Assembly: GCA_023391425.1 (NCBI GenBank)
Contig: JAEWAX010000140.1
Span: 1 to 51,292, forward strand
DNA length: 51,292 nt
Source: Bacillota bacterium
GTDB lineage: Bacteria > Bacillota > Clostridia > Acetivibrionales > DSM-1351
Direction of reading: 5' to 3'
Below are positions 1 through 9,013 of this stretch, one piece after another. The position numbers and the translations under genes were made by a program. How positions within the stretch are numbered: the first letter of the stretch is position 1; each line of letters starts with the position of its first letter. Under the pieces are notes generated by a model that ran no database searches, was not told the DNA's origin, and saw only the letters and a program-made list of their open reading frames with translations.

Positions 1-45
1 GCTAAAAATTATAGCTAATACTATTATTGGAAATATGTAGTCCAC
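1..45 (-). CDS. N-terminus of a gene running off the left edge
   Basis: Read leftward, a GTG at 45-43 opens a frame that stays open to base 1 and encodes MDYIFPIIVLAIIFS. A canonical AGGAGG ribosome site (complement of 53-58) lies seven bases upstream. The 15 visible residues are almost all hydrophobic, so this is probably the first membrane segment or signal anchor of a membrane protein. Nothing more can be said about its function. Confidence rests on the ribosome site and the open frame, not on homology. Confidence 0.6.
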   Translation of the reverse strand, partial: MDYIFPIIVLAIIFS

Positions 46-85
46 AAATAAACCTCCTAAAAACTAATGTACCTATGATTGATAT

Positions 86-91
86 ATTATA
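86..91 (-). promoter_or_regulatory. -10 hexamer for the left-edge gene
   Basis: On the minus strand positions 91-86 read TATAAT, about 40 bases before the GTG of the edge gene. No good TTGACA-like -35 element lies 16-18 bases upstream in this AT-rich stretch, so only the -10 is called. Confidence 0.3.
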
Positions 92-178
92 CCATATATA
101 TACAAAATGTATAACTAAACTTGGTAAATTATAAATTTAAAATTGTTAGGGAACCATCCTTGATTAGGCGCAAAAGTA

Positions 179-673
179 TTATAAATTCCAATTGCATGCT
201 TCTTCAATAACATGAGCAATCTTTTCTAATTCTACAGCGTCAATATCATTAAATCGGGCAAAAGACTGGCTATCTATGTCCAAGACTCCCACAATTTTGC
301 CTTGGCAACGCAGTGGTATAACAAGTTCGGAATTTGATGTACTGTCACAAGCAATATGCCCAGGAAATTTGTGAACATCCTCTACTAATTGTGTTTCGTT
401 TTTTAATACAGCCCTGCCACAAACACCTTTTCCAACTGCAATATGCACACAGGCAACCTTCCCTTGAAAAGGCCCCAGCAACAATTCACCATTGCTCATT
501 AGATAGAAACCAACCCAGTTTATATCACTAAGCGCCTCATTCAGCAAAGCAGATGCATTGGAAAGATTAGCAATTACATGATGTTCACCTTCAAGCAGCG
601 CTTTCATTTGAGCAAGTAAAAGCCTATACATTTCTTCTTTATTAGTTGGATATACTGAATCAATTTGCTTCAT
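179..673 (-). CDS. msrC: Free methionine-(R)-sulfoxide reductase (GAF domain)
   Basis: The product reduces free methionine-R-sulfoxide to methionine in the cytoplasm as part of oxidative-damage repair. The 164-residue protein is a single GAF domain of normal family length. It has the family signature NWVGFYL (52-58), LGPFQGKVAC (66-75), GKGVCGRA (81-88) and FPGHIACD (103-110). The three cysteines expected for catalysis and resolution are present at C75, C85 and C109. The ATG follows a GGGAGGG ribosome site. The next gene upstream on the same strand is separated by 35 bases, so the two may share a message. fRMsr proteins are widespread in Firmicutes; the assignment rests on the conserved motifs. 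Confidence 0.9.
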   Translation of the reverse strand: MKQIDSVYPTNKEEMYRLLLAQMKALLEGEHHVIANLSNASALLNEALSDINWVGFYLMSNGELLLGPFQGKVACVHIAVGKGVCGRAVLKNETQLVEDVHKFPGHIACDSTSNSELVIPLRCQGKIVGVLDIDSQSFARFNDIDAVELEKIAHVIEEACNWNL

Positions 674-708
674 AAAGCCCTCCCTTGTAATATCTCCTTT
701 TATTTCAA

Positions 709-1794
709 CTACTGCTTTAATTTATCCATATTTTTTTGATTTATTTGTAATGTTTCTTCCGCAAAATCGTAAAGCTTTTTAACAACATTAATCATTGTTT
801 CATCTGTATTATTCCATGCAATTACAGGATAAAGCGGACATTTTAAAAGTGTTTGTTCATTAAATTTAAGTGGTAAGGCAAGGCGAGGACGCTTTCCTGT
901 TTTATCAGTCTGGTTGCAATAGCCGCAGCCATCACAGGTTTTTGTCCTGTTGAATACTAAGGTTTTCAATTCATCATCCATTTTCTTGTATGATTTTATT
1001 AAGGTGCTGAATTGAGGTACCTTAAAGTCAAACACCATTTGATTTTTCTTTCGCCAATCGTAAAATATTCGCATGTATGCTCTTTGCTTTTTGGAATACT
1101 CTTTTTCGTATATAACACTCATTTCATTGTTTGAAGTTGCATATCCCTTTTCTAGAAAGTAACTTTCAAGCTCAGCTATTAGTACCTTATTACAAATTTT
1201 GCCGAACATTTCTGACGCTGTATAAAGCTTGTCGCCAAATATGCCATGCAGGAATATTATCATATTTTGTGTGCGGATTTTACCCTCCTTTGGTAAACTG
1301 CAATGCAGCTTCCAAGCAAGAAACAGCTCTTTATATTTATTGTGTGTAAATATATAACTATCTTTAAATTCATAACAAATAAGCTCAAAAAGTGACAGTT
1401 TGTCCTTTATTTTCTGTGTAATCTTTATACTAGACTTGTCTATGATTAATTTGTTATCAAAAACTTCACCTAATAACCCCATTTTTAAGAAAAACTCATA
1501 AAAATCAAAGAATCTTTTTTCAATTTTTTGCATTTTCAAAATAAGCTCTGGATTGGTATTGTTACACTGCCACCATTCATAGTACCCGTCAGGTTCATCT
1601 ACCACATTGATAAGTGATAAATTGTTATAGATTGTATCAATAGTGTCATACAAAAAATCGTACATCTGCCTCTGCGATACTTCACTTGCATCGCTATTTG
1701 CAACGGGCTTAAATTCAGGGTAGGTTGCCAAGTAAGAATAAATTATGCGTCTGGCAAGGTTATCAAATGGTTGTCCAAGTTTGTTTTCAAACAT
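709..1794 (-). CDS. Uncharacterised protein with C-terminal Cys cluster
   Basis: I do not recognise this 361-residue protein as a named family. It is soluble, with no signal peptide or membrane segment, and is rich in aromatic and charged residues. Its most distinctive part is near the C-terminus: CDGCGYCNQTDKTGKR (about residues 287-302), followed by LKCPLYPVIAWN. The spacing CxxCxxC plus a further Cys about 30 residues on could bind zinc or an iron-sulfur centre, but this is inference. A GAGGAAG ribosome site precedes the ATG. It lies 35 bases upstream of msrC on the same strand. The 266 bases upstream hold two copies of ATTATATGGATAAT (about 1963 and 2037) and no gene. Confidence 0.7.
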   Translation of the reverse strand: MFENKLGQPFDNLARRIIYSYLATYPEFKPVANSDASEVSQRQMYDFLYDTIDTIYNNLSLINVVDEPDGYYEWWQCNNTNPELILKMQKIEKRFFDFYEFFLKMGLLGEVFDNKLIIDKSSIKITQKIKDKLSLFELICYEFKDSYIFTHNKYKELFLAWKLHCSLPKEGKIRTQNMIIFLHGIFGDKLYTASEMFGKICNKVLIAELESYFLEKGYATSNNEMSVIYEKEYSKKQRAYMRIFYDWRKKNQMVFDFKVPQFSTLIKSYKKMDDELKTLVFNRTKTCDGCGYCNQTDKTGKRPRLALPLKFNEQTLLKCPLYPVIAWNNTDETMINVVKKLYDFAEETLQINQKNMDKLKQ

Positions 1795-2060
1795 TGTTTT
1801 CTTCCTCTCATAAAACTAATTTAATAAAATAAGCTAGTAAATTAACGTTCACAATATTATATTACAATTATAGGTATTTAGGAGAATTTTCAATGTTTTG
1901 ATTATTCAAATCTGTCATTAAAATCAACCCAGTCTTTTTTATTAGCATGATTCAATACTTACATTATATGGATAATAAAAATATTATCACCTTATTATCT
2001 TTGTGCGTTATAAACATGAAGTTCGGGCATAGTACCAATTATATGGATAATGCGAACTAG

Positions 2061-2783
2061 TCATAATATTAGATTATGCTCGTTTGTATATAATGAAAAG
2101 ATTTGATGTAGTAATATTTTAACAACGTCAAACGAATTTTTTGAAGCCAAATCACAGTTTAGAGCAAAGTTATTTTCTCCACTTTTTTCTTCTGTATCTG
2201 ATATAGAACGAACAGCAATAAATGGGATTGAATTAGCGTAGCAAACATGAGCTATTGCTGCTGTTTCCATGTCAACACATAATGGGGTAAATTTCTCATT
2301 TATTTCGGCTCGCCCTTTTTGGTCAATAAATGCTTCTCCTGTGACTATTCTACCAAAAAAAACTGATTGTGGTAATTTGGAAATTTTTAATATATTCTCG
2401 CTTAAAGAAATTAGATTTTTATCCGCATGAAAATATATGTCAGGCATCCACGGGTGATATTCGGTTAATATACCATCAGCTACATCATGATACGCAATTT
2501 CTGTTGAGATAACAGTATCACCAATTTCTAATCGATTATCTAATCCACCCGCTGTTCCAGAAACAATTATAAAGTCAACATTATATTTATCAACTAAGAT
2601 TTGAGTTGCAATAGCAGCATTAACTTTACACACTCCACAAAATAATGTGATTACTTTAATATTGTCTATGGTTCCCTCGTAAAAAGTAATTCGTGCATAT
2701 GTTGTAGTAACTTTCTTTTCTAAAACATTCAAATATGGTTGCAGTTCTTTTTCCACTGCACAAATGATACCAATTTTTTTCAA
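2061..2783 (-). CDS. MTA/SAH nucleosidase-like phosphorylase-fold protein
   Basis: Probable 5'-methylthioadenosine/S-adenosylhomocysteine nucleosidase or close relative, which removes adenine from these by-products of SAM metabolism. The start MKKIGIICAVEKEL aligns with the E. coli MTAN N-terminus, including the glutamate used in catalysis. The family core SGTAGGL, the substrate-binding CVDMETAAIAHVC and the downstream SISD carrying the catalytic aspartate are all present. I prefer a TTG start at 2783, preceded by GTGGGGCGA, because it gives the usual family N-terminus; a GTG at 2798 adds five residues and lacks a clear ribosome site. It stands alone. Other nucleoside phosphorylase-fold activities are possible because substrate choice cannot be read from sequence. 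Confidence 0.75.
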   Translation of the reverse strand: MKKIGIICAVEKELQPYLNVLEKKVTTTYARITFYEGTIDNIKVITLFCGVCKVNAAIATQILVDKYNVDFIIVSGTAGGLDNRLEIGDTVISTEIAYHDVADGILTEYHPWMPDIYFHADKNLISLSENILKISKLPQSVFFGRIVTGEAFIDQKGRAEINEKFTPLCVDMETAAIAHVCYANSIPFIAVRSISDTEEKSGENNFALNCDLASKNSFDVVKILLHQIFSLYTNEHNLIL

Positions 2784-3061
2784 ATGTATTCGCCCCACAA
2801 ATTATCTTTACTACACTAAATTCTACTGATGCGCAACATATAAAGATTATATAGAAAATCTGTCCTTCAAATTGGAATTTATTTAACAGAAGCATGTGTT
2901 TCCGTTGTATGTCCAGCCCCACCTACAATAGATTGACCATCATAGTTTTTACAGCAAAAATATTCTCAGTTATCCTTTTTGTCCTGGATGGAGGCAATAT
3001 TAAATCATTCTTAACAGAATAAATTTAAAATATTACTATCAAGTTTACAAAAAATGAATTG

Positions 3062-3472
3062 TCAAATAATGTTATAGAACCAAGTTTTATTCTCCTGAAG
3101 AATATTTTCTAAATATTCATAGATTTTCCCTTCATTATTTTGAATCCATACGTCTATTTCATCCATTAATTCTTCATTTTCATAGTTTCTAATTCCTAAA
3201 ACATACTTTTCAAGAATTTCATTATTACCTTTCGAGTAATTAATCATTACTTCTGCTGAATCACCATTTAATGCGTCATAATATGTCCATACCCCTGACC
3301 TGTATGATGCAGCCTGCCAACTCATAACTTCACTTAACGCAATAATCCACTCTTTATCAGTGCCTGAGCATTTATCAAGTTCCCCATATGCGATATTCAT
3401 GAGTTCTATCTTGGAATCATATTCTTTAATATCACTAAAATACCTATCAATATATGATTGTGCATATTTCAT
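3062..3472 (-). CDS. Hypothetical soluble protein
   Basis: Small acidic 136-residue protein of unknown function. It is predicted to be largely helical, with no signal peptide or membrane segment; the segment around YSKGNNEILEKYV suggests a helical-bundle fold. The ATG at 3472 is chosen because a perfect AGGAGG (complement of 3482-3487) lies nine bases upstream; two earlier in-frame starts are too close to or upstream of that site. It stands next to the decayed coding stretch at 3613-3801, which could be a lost partner gene. No family is assigned. Confidence 0.6.
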   Translation of the reverse strand: MKYAQSYIDRYFSDIKEYDSKIELMNIAYGELDKCSGTDKEWIIALSEVMSWQAASYRSGVWTYYDALNGDSAEVMINYSKGNNEILEKYVLGIRNYENEELMDEIDVWIQNNEGKIYEYLENILQENKTWFYNII

Positions 3473-3612
3473 TACCATAAACCTCCTATAGTAATTCAAA
3501 AATTAACTCTGCTCTTTAACTGAAGCTTCTATGAGTATGTTTTTTCCTTTGGATTTCTAGTCCTTGACTCTGCAATTGATTAATTGTTTTATTACACCAA
3601 GTACCACTTTCA

Positions 3613-3801
3613 TTATCTATTATCATCTTCTATATTTCTAAGTGTCCTTATTCCATTCTTTCTCTTATTTAGTATTAGAATTTTCTCATACTCATGACTA
3701 ATTAAAAAAGTATTAATTTCCTCAGATTCGTCAATAGAGCCATATACTCCAGGGTAAAGGTTAATGTCTTTACTGCTATTCCATGCCCCTATTCGTAATT
3801 T
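3613..3801 (-). pseudogene. Remnant of a C-terminal coding region
   Basis: On the minus strand a 62-codon open stretch reads as ordinary protein, with segments such as DINLYPGVYGSIDESEEI and YEKILILNKRKNGIRTL, then TAA. It has no start codon with a ribosome site and an in-frame stop just upstream. It looks like the tail of a deleted gene. Apart from this piece, the 350 bases between the flanking genes hold nothing I can support. Confidence 0.35.
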
Positions 3802-3825
3802 TTAATGCTAAATACTCATGTAATT

Positions 3826-5733
3826 CTACTTTTTTTCATACCCACACATCATTATACGGCTTTGCCCGACAGCGACAAATCCATTTTCGGAACATGCCAT
3901 GTCAAGAATGAAATCCCCACCGTACGTTCCCTGTTGGGAGATTTTATGCCAGTCTATACCATTCTGTGAACTTTCCACACCGCTCGATAAAAATCGGATA
4001 AAGCTATTTTTATAACAAAATACTGTTAATGGACTATTCAAATTAGAAAGATCACATTTAATTGTTTTCCAGTGAACTCCATCTTTTGAGATCATAATAT
4101 TTGTAGAATATCCGCTTGATTGTGAAGGCATATTTCCAATTACAAGAACTTCACTGCCATTCCATAGTACTTTGTCAAAACCATCTGAAACAGTTTTTTT
4201 CCACCGTACAGCATCTTTAGACGTATAAACTCCGTCCGATGCTACCGCGACATAATTCTTACCAATAAATTTAATTGCATTGATCCCTTTCTGTGAGATA
4301 TTGCAAGGAGTCCACTTCACCCCATCTTCCGACCGAAAAACCTTCCCATTCTTATAGCCCGAATAGTAATTAAAGTAATACTTACCTTCATTGCAGACGT
4401 AGAATCCGTCCACCATAACCTGCGTCCAACGCTTGCCGTCCTGGGAACGCAAAATAAATCGATCATCATTTTTTGTCCATCCACTGATTATGATGCTGTC
4501 TTTTTTATATGCAATATGGCTTAAACCAATAATATTTTTAGGAAGTTGATCTGCCAGTGTCCATTTATGCCCATCTTCAGATGTTAGTATATTACCCTGC
4601 TGAGTAATAAGAATATATTGATTTTTAAACCAAACTGCATCGTTTATTTCATCTGTTTCACAAATCGGAATTTGAACATTACTCCAGCTTTCTCCATCCT
4701 TTGAAAGATAGATATTATCTTCTCCGCTTCCGCAAGCTAAGTATTGCTTTCCATCCCAAACAATTTTTGATAGCACTCGATTATCATTTAAAAATGTTTT
4801 CCATTCTAATCCATCATCAGATATAGCTATTGTTCCACCATATCCAATAAAAACAAACTGTTTTCCGTTGTATAAAACATCCATTGGCCAACTTTTTATG
4901 GCAATAAATCGCGTATCCCATTTTTGTCCGTCTATAGATATGGATACAGCAGCCCTCATTTGGCCATCTGAATCGGCTTTAACACCCAGCACGTACAATT
5001 TACGGTCCATTGAAAGAACTTGAATGGCTTGAAACCCTTCCTCAAATTTAAATGCATTCCATTTTACTCCATCTGTTGATATGCCCAACTCTGGAATAAT
5101 AATGTTCTTTTCTGCACTAAATATCTGCGAATAGTAAAGCATACGATCTCCCGTGATTTTTCCTGACCAATGAATTCCATCCTCTGACCTAAAAATCCCA
5201 TTCCCCACACCCATATATAATTTTCCGTTCCAAACAGCGTCTGTTATATATCTTTGCCCCTGAAGACTGTATTTTTTCCATGTTAGTCCGTCTTTTGAGA
5301 CCCCAACATAGTCGTATGCAAAAGCAGTATATTGCTTTCCATCCCAAATAACTTTATTAAAACTTAAACTTTTTGCTTCAAGAGGCATGGAGACTAAATG
5401 CCAGCGCTTTGCATCCTTTGATTCAAGGACAGTTCCTGCTAGCCCTACTGCAACAAATCGTCCGTTTCCATTCACCACACTATATAAATGGTTAGGCGTT
5501 ATTGCAGTGGTTTCATTCCAATCTGTCCCATTCTTTGATACCTTTATGGTTCCAAAATCGCCCACCGCAACATATATTTCATTTCCATATGCAATGCTGT
5601 GCATTTGTACAGCAGAAATATTAGGAACCCTTTTTACAACTAGGTTTTCCGTTTTATTTTGAGCTGCAGAAGTACTCAATCCTAGGACTAGTACGATACA
5701 AATGAACAAACAGATTGAAATTATTCTCTTCAT
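3826..5733 (-). CDS. Secreted Asp-box beta-propeller protein
   Basis: Probable exported surface protein of 635 residues built almost entirely of short repeats. The ATG at 5733 begins MKRIISICLFICIVLVLG, a typical signal peptide ending near STSAAQ; an AGAGGA ribosome site lies upstream. An upstream extension of 25 residues is open but would bury the signal peptide. About 14 copies of an Asp-box-like motif S-x-D-G-x-x-W occur, for example SKDGLTW, SEDGIHW, SKDGESW and SEDGVKW, each after a strand pattern like WDGKQYLACGSG. Asp boxes sit in blade turns of sialidase-like propellers; fourteen would suit two seven-bladed propellers. No catalytic residues of sialidases are evident. A paralogue lies at 20579-22756. 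The 5' leader contains a short GC-rich hairpin (AGGCGG pairing with CCGCCT, about 5843-5876). Confidence 0.75.
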   Translation of the reverse strand: MKRIISICLFICIVLVLGLSTSAAQNKTENLVVKRVPNISAVQMHSIAYGNEIYVAVGDFGTIKVSKNGTDWNETTAITPNHLYSVVNGNGRFVAVGLAGTVLESKDAKRWHLVSMPLEAKSLSFNKVIWDGKQYTAFAYDYVGVSKDGLTWKKYSLQGQRYITDAVWNGKLYMGVGNGIFRSEDGIHWSGKITGDRMLYYSQIFSAEKNIIIPELGISTDGVKWNAFKFEEGFQAIQVLSMDRKLYVLGVKADSDGQMRAAVSISIDGQKWDTRFIAIKSWPMDVLYNGKQFVFIGYGGTIAISDDGLEWKTFLNDNRVLSKIVWDGKQYLACGSGEDNIYLSKDGESWSNVQIPICETDEINDAVWFKNQYILITQQGNILTSEDGHKWTLADQLPKNIIGLSHIAYKKDSIIISGWTKNDDRFILRSQDGKRWTQVMVDGFYVCNEGKYYFNYYSGYKNGKVFRSEDGVKWTPCNISQKGINAIKFIGKNYVAVASDGVYTSKDAVRWKKTVSDGFDKVLWNGSEVLVIGNMPSQSSGYSTNIMISKDGVHWKTIKCDLSNLNSPLTVFCYKNSFIRFLSSGVESSQNGIDWHKISQQGTYGGDFILDMACSENGFVAVGQSRIMMCGYEKK

Positions 5734-6100
5734 CAGGCTAAATCCTCTCATCCTAAAAGCAATCAAAGCATCAAAAACTTCTCCTATATAATGGCCTCTT
5801 CTAATCACATTTTTCCCCCTCTTCTATCTGCTGAACTGCTTAGGCGGTTTCATGTAACTTGTCCTTCTCCGCCTTATGAGAATATAACTCAACTAACAAA
5901 CAATTTGTTTCTTAAGCATCATTAATTCTAATAAAAACTCTACCACAGTGCATATTTATTCCATAAAAAGGTCAAGTCACAAAATTGTTTATAGTAAAAA
6001 GTTTTTCGGGCAACTTCACATTATATTTAACCTATATTTTTTTATCTTCTAGATTTGAAATAATGTTTACATTCTCATTATTGCTAATATAGATAATTTA

Positions 6101-6931
6101 TTAATTAATAAATGCTATTGTTTTTTGCATCATTTCAGCTAGTCTATTAGGATCATAATTTATCTGTAATTGTTGTTCTTTAGTTATTACGTTAGCTATT
6201 TTCAAAAAAGAATCTAAATAACTAATAATAAACATTGCGATTATCTTTTCCTTTAATTTTTCATCAGTTTTATTTAAATCCATAATGAATGCACTATTTA
6301 CTGTAGTTCCCTCATCAATAGCAGTTTTATAGATGTCCAAACTTGATATATCTGAATGTTCAAATCTACTAGCATCCCCATAATAAGTAGCATAGAAATC
6401 GAATCCTTGAATATCTGATTTTCCTGCTAATTTACGTATAGATAATGGTTTGACAGCCTTTTTAAATCCTTCAATTTCTATTTGACTTTCAATTTGACTA
6501 ATTTTATTTTCCAAATCACTTACTGTATACGATAGCTGTAATCCTTTTTCCCTCATTCTTATTCCAAATTGTCCATTAAGCATATCCTTCATATTTTCGA
6601 ATAAGTATTTTTGGGATATCAGCGGCTGAGTCTGATACTCTTTTAATCTATTTCTATTAGCATCATCATTTAATAAATATCCTATTAAAAAGTAATTATT
6701 CATTGCAGATCTTGCTAATATTAAGGCTTCTTCATTCATTCCATTCTCCATAAGAACCATAGCCGCCTCTAGTAAATTATGTTGTTTAGCATATAATGTT
6801 ATTACTTCTCTAAACCATTCGTATCCTTGCTTTATAATAAACCGTTTATTATTTTGTATTAGATATTGTTCAATATCAGGCATTATATTTTTTAAAAATT
6901 CCTCATCATTCATTCCAGTTCCTCTATTCAT
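6101..6931 (-). CDS. DUF5677-like protein
   Basis: This 276-residue soluble protein resembles the DUF5677 family, whose role is unknown. The supporting features are the helix EEALILARSAMNNYFLIGYL (about 67-86), matching the family's 'ARS-hN-Y-l-yll' pattern, and a later histidine-containing segment ASRFEHSDISSLD. The protein is mostly helical with no membrane segment. The ATG is preceded by AAGGAGATG nine bases upstream; an internal ATG six codons on also has a purine-rich site. It is a single gene beside decayed sequence, a context often seen for accessory genes. The family call is moderate. Confidence 0.55.
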   Translation of the reverse strand: MNRGTGMNDEEFLKNIMPDIEQYLIQNNKRFIIKQGYEWFREVITLYAKQHNLLEAAMVLMENGMNEEALILARSAMNNYFLIGYLLNDDANRNRLKEYQTQPLISQKYLFENMKDMLNGQFGIRMREKGLQLSYTVSDLENKISQIESQIEIEGFKKAVKPLSIRKLAGKSDIQGFDFYATYYGDASRFEHSDISSLDIYKTAIDEGTTVNSAFIMDLNKTDEKLKEKIIAMFIISYLDSFLKIANVITKEQQLQINYDPNRLAEMMQKTIAFIN

Positions 6932-6982
6932 ATTTTTTCATCTCCTTGATCATGTCCCTAAAGCTCTGTCTTCTATATATTT

Positions 6983-7239
6983 TCAATATCCTATCATTCG
7001 TAAATAAGATTTAGCAATATTTTTTACTGTGTATATTCGAGTACCAATAATAACTTCCTCCATTGTACATATTTTAAAATACTTCCAGAATTTCCATATA
7101 ACGACTTCTGGTATAGCAATTTTCTAGCAAGGTCGTCCCCCCGAGAATCTATAAATAATTTGTATTATGGGTGTAATATCAGCTTCCCATTATAGCCATA
7201 ATAAACCTCATCCATTTGCTTCTGACTAATAAATCTCAT
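6983..7239 (-). pseudogene. Decayed gene fragments
   Basis: Three short, protein-like reading stretches lie in order on the minus strand but in different frames: one starting at 7239 (MRFISQKQMDEVYYGYNGK, then a stop at 7165), one from 7155 containing DDLARKLLYQKSLYGNSGS, and one from 7063 to 6983 containing EEVIIGTRIYTVKNIAKSY. A run of G bases near 7138-7143 could mark a frameshift. This pattern fits a small gene broken by frameshifts. I see no function. The AT-rich stretch 7240-7550 holds nothing else I can support. Confidence 0.35.
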
Positions 7240-7554
7240 TTTCACTTCTCAACTTATTCTACCACTATCCAACAATTTTTGTAATAATTTTAACAAAATA
7301 TCCACTTTTTATCCAAAATTATCATTACATATTCAAGACCAATCCCACAAGTTTTCACCCCAGTTAATTATTACGCCTAATAATCCTAAAGCCTAGTATC
7401 TATATCACAATCCCGATAAATATATAGGTTTTATATTCCCCCATCTTCCCTCACCCAAAACCTATCATATTCCACAAAACAAAACATAAACTTATATAAA
7501 GAAGAATAGAGTCCAGATGCAGACTACTCCACTTGAACTCTGAGCCTAAAAAAA

Positions 7555-7626
7555 GAATAAGTGCAACTAAGCCTCTGCCTTCGCCTGTGGCTTGGTGTGC
7601 AAGCCAAGTTTTTATCGCACTTATTC
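7555..7626. ncRNA. Structured element upstream of the cytochrome gene
   Basis: A 72-base element is closed by a perfect 10-bp stem, GAATAAGTGC (7555-7564) with GCACTTATTC (7617-7626). Inside is a second hairpin, GGCTTG (7589-7594) with CAAGCC (7600-7605); AAGCC at 7569-7573 can instead pair with GGCTT at 7589-7593, so two folds compete. The interior is clearly richer in GC than its surroundings. On the minus strand the closing stem is followed by TTTTTTT, as in an intrinsic terminator. On the plus strand it lies about 80 bases before the cytochrome gene and could be a leader. It does not match a riboswitch consensus I know. Confidence 0.4.
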
Positions 7627-7704
7627 CGATTCATGGCCCACTTATTTCTCGCCTTAAGAATTGAGTTGTTGCAGGGATAAAATAGTATGTAAAGGATGTT
7701 ATCA

Positions 7705-8985
7705 GTGCATAAATTATTTAAAAGTTTTAAGGTCATTTACATAAGTAAACGAGCAATAGTACTTGGCATAGTTGTTGTATTTGCCTGCATAGCTGCCCTT
7801 CTGCTTATTAACAGGGCTATGTCGTCTGTTTCCACTAACGTATCTACTATTGCTACTACTTCTTCAGACGAATATGTCATTTTAGCAGCCAATGACCATG
7901 GCATGCACTGCATTCAACATGACTATTCAACTTTCTTACTACTTCCGCCTGCCAATAACTTGAGGGTGCAGGTATTCAAAAAAGGCGGTAGAAATGGCGC
8001 AACACTAATAAAATCAGGAATCACCATTAAATATGAAATAATTGATAACACCACTTCTTCCAATAAGCTAAACTTTTGGAAGTATGCCAAAGACTATGGG
8101 TACAATGTGGCAGATGATGTAGGTATTACTGGAAATAAGTTGAGCGGTGAAATGGTACTTTCAAGTGATAAAAAGTACTATGAAGCAACTGCTATTCCTG
8201 TGACACCGTATAACGATAGTGACCCTAAAAAATTTAATGCTTATCAGCTAGCAAAAATTACTGTCTTGGATAAGAAGACAAATAAGCCAATTGCGCTTTC
8301 AGATTCAGTAGTAGTACCAGTATCTGATGAAATGATGTGTTCTGCATGCCATGGAGAAACGGACACTGATCTCTCTATTTTGAAATCACATGACCAACTC
8401 TCTGGAACTACTTTAGTACAGGATTTTAAAAATAATATTCGTCATAAATGTGCTGATTGCCACAAAGATAATGCTTTAGATGAAAAAGGTAAAGAGGGTG
8501 TCAAGCCTTTATCAGAGGCTATGCATGGCTTCCATCAGAGTAAAATGGAGCTTACAAATATTCAGCCCAAATGCAGTGTCTGCCATCCGGGCCCAAATAC
8601 CCAATGCAATAGAGGTGTAATGAAAAAAGCTGGCATTACCTGTGACAACTCAAAGTGCCACGGTACAATGGGTAATGTCGCAGCTACTCAAAAGAATGGT
8701 AGAGAAGCGTGGCTGCAAGAGCCGGACTGCGGAAATTGTCATGGTCAGGAATATGCCAGCAATCCAAATACTCTTTACAAAAATTCATACTTACAAAACG
8801 CTCCTGGTGAAGAAATGAATGATAAAATTCGCTGTCAATCGTGTCACAATAGCACCCATGCGGAATGGCCCTCCACTCTGCCAATTGACAACGCTTTGCC
8901 ACAAAGCCTGCTGGGATATGCCAGCTATATAGATAAATGCACCGTTTGCCATGAGGGCGAGGGGAAAGTACATACTAAACGTTAA
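7705..8985 (+). CDS. Membrane-anchored seven-haem cytochrome c
   Basis: Predicted multihaem c-type cytochrome for electron transfer outside the membrane. An N-terminal hydrophobic helix (about residues 17-36) anchors it, a roughly 150-residue haem-free domain containing NDHGMHC follows, and the C-terminal half carries the haem sites. These are CSACH, CADCH, CSVCH, CGNCH, CQSCH and CTVCH plus one longer site CDNSKCH (CX4CH), seven in all, with extra histidines for axial ligation. I prefer the GTG at 7705, with AAAGGA nine bases upstream, over the ATG at 7696 that overlaps that site. The CcmF-type gene starts 28 bases after the stop, so they are almost certainly cotranscribed. Multihaem cytochromes are uncommon in clostridia. 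Redox partner and acceptor are unknown. Confidence 0.88.
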   Translation: MHKLFKSFKVIYISKRAIVLGIVVVFACIAALLLINRAMSSVSTNVSTIATTSSDEYVILAANDHGMHCIQHDYSTFLLLPPANNLRVQVFKKGGRNGATLIKSGITIKYEIIDNTTSSNKLNFWKYAKDYGYNVADDVGITGNKLSGEMVLSSDKKYYEATAIPVTPYNDSDPKKFNAYQLAKITVLDKKTNKPIALSDSVVVPVSDEMMCSACHGETDTDLSILKSHDQLSGTTLVQDFKNNIRHKCADCHKDNALDEKGKEGVKPLSEAMHGFHQSKMELTNIQPKCSVCHPGPNTQCNRGVMKKAGITCDNSKCHGTMGNVAATQKNGREAWLQEPDCGNCHGQEYASNPNTLYKNSYLQNAPGEEMNDKIRCQSCHNSTHAEWPSTLPIDNALPQSLLGYASYIDKCTVCHEGEGKVHTKR

Positions 8986-9013
8986 CCGGCAGTATGCATA
9001 TAAAGGAGACAAA

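Noticed and set aside
2656..2922. An 88-codon minus-strand frame overlapping the nucleosidase start
   Set aside because: It overlaps the N-terminal codons of the well-supported MTAN-like gene in another frame and has no recognisable domain.
7555..7626. Cyclic-di-GMP or cobalamin riboswitch before the cytochrome gene
   Set aside because: The hallmark consensus segments of these classes are absent on both strands; only a generic structured element is supported.
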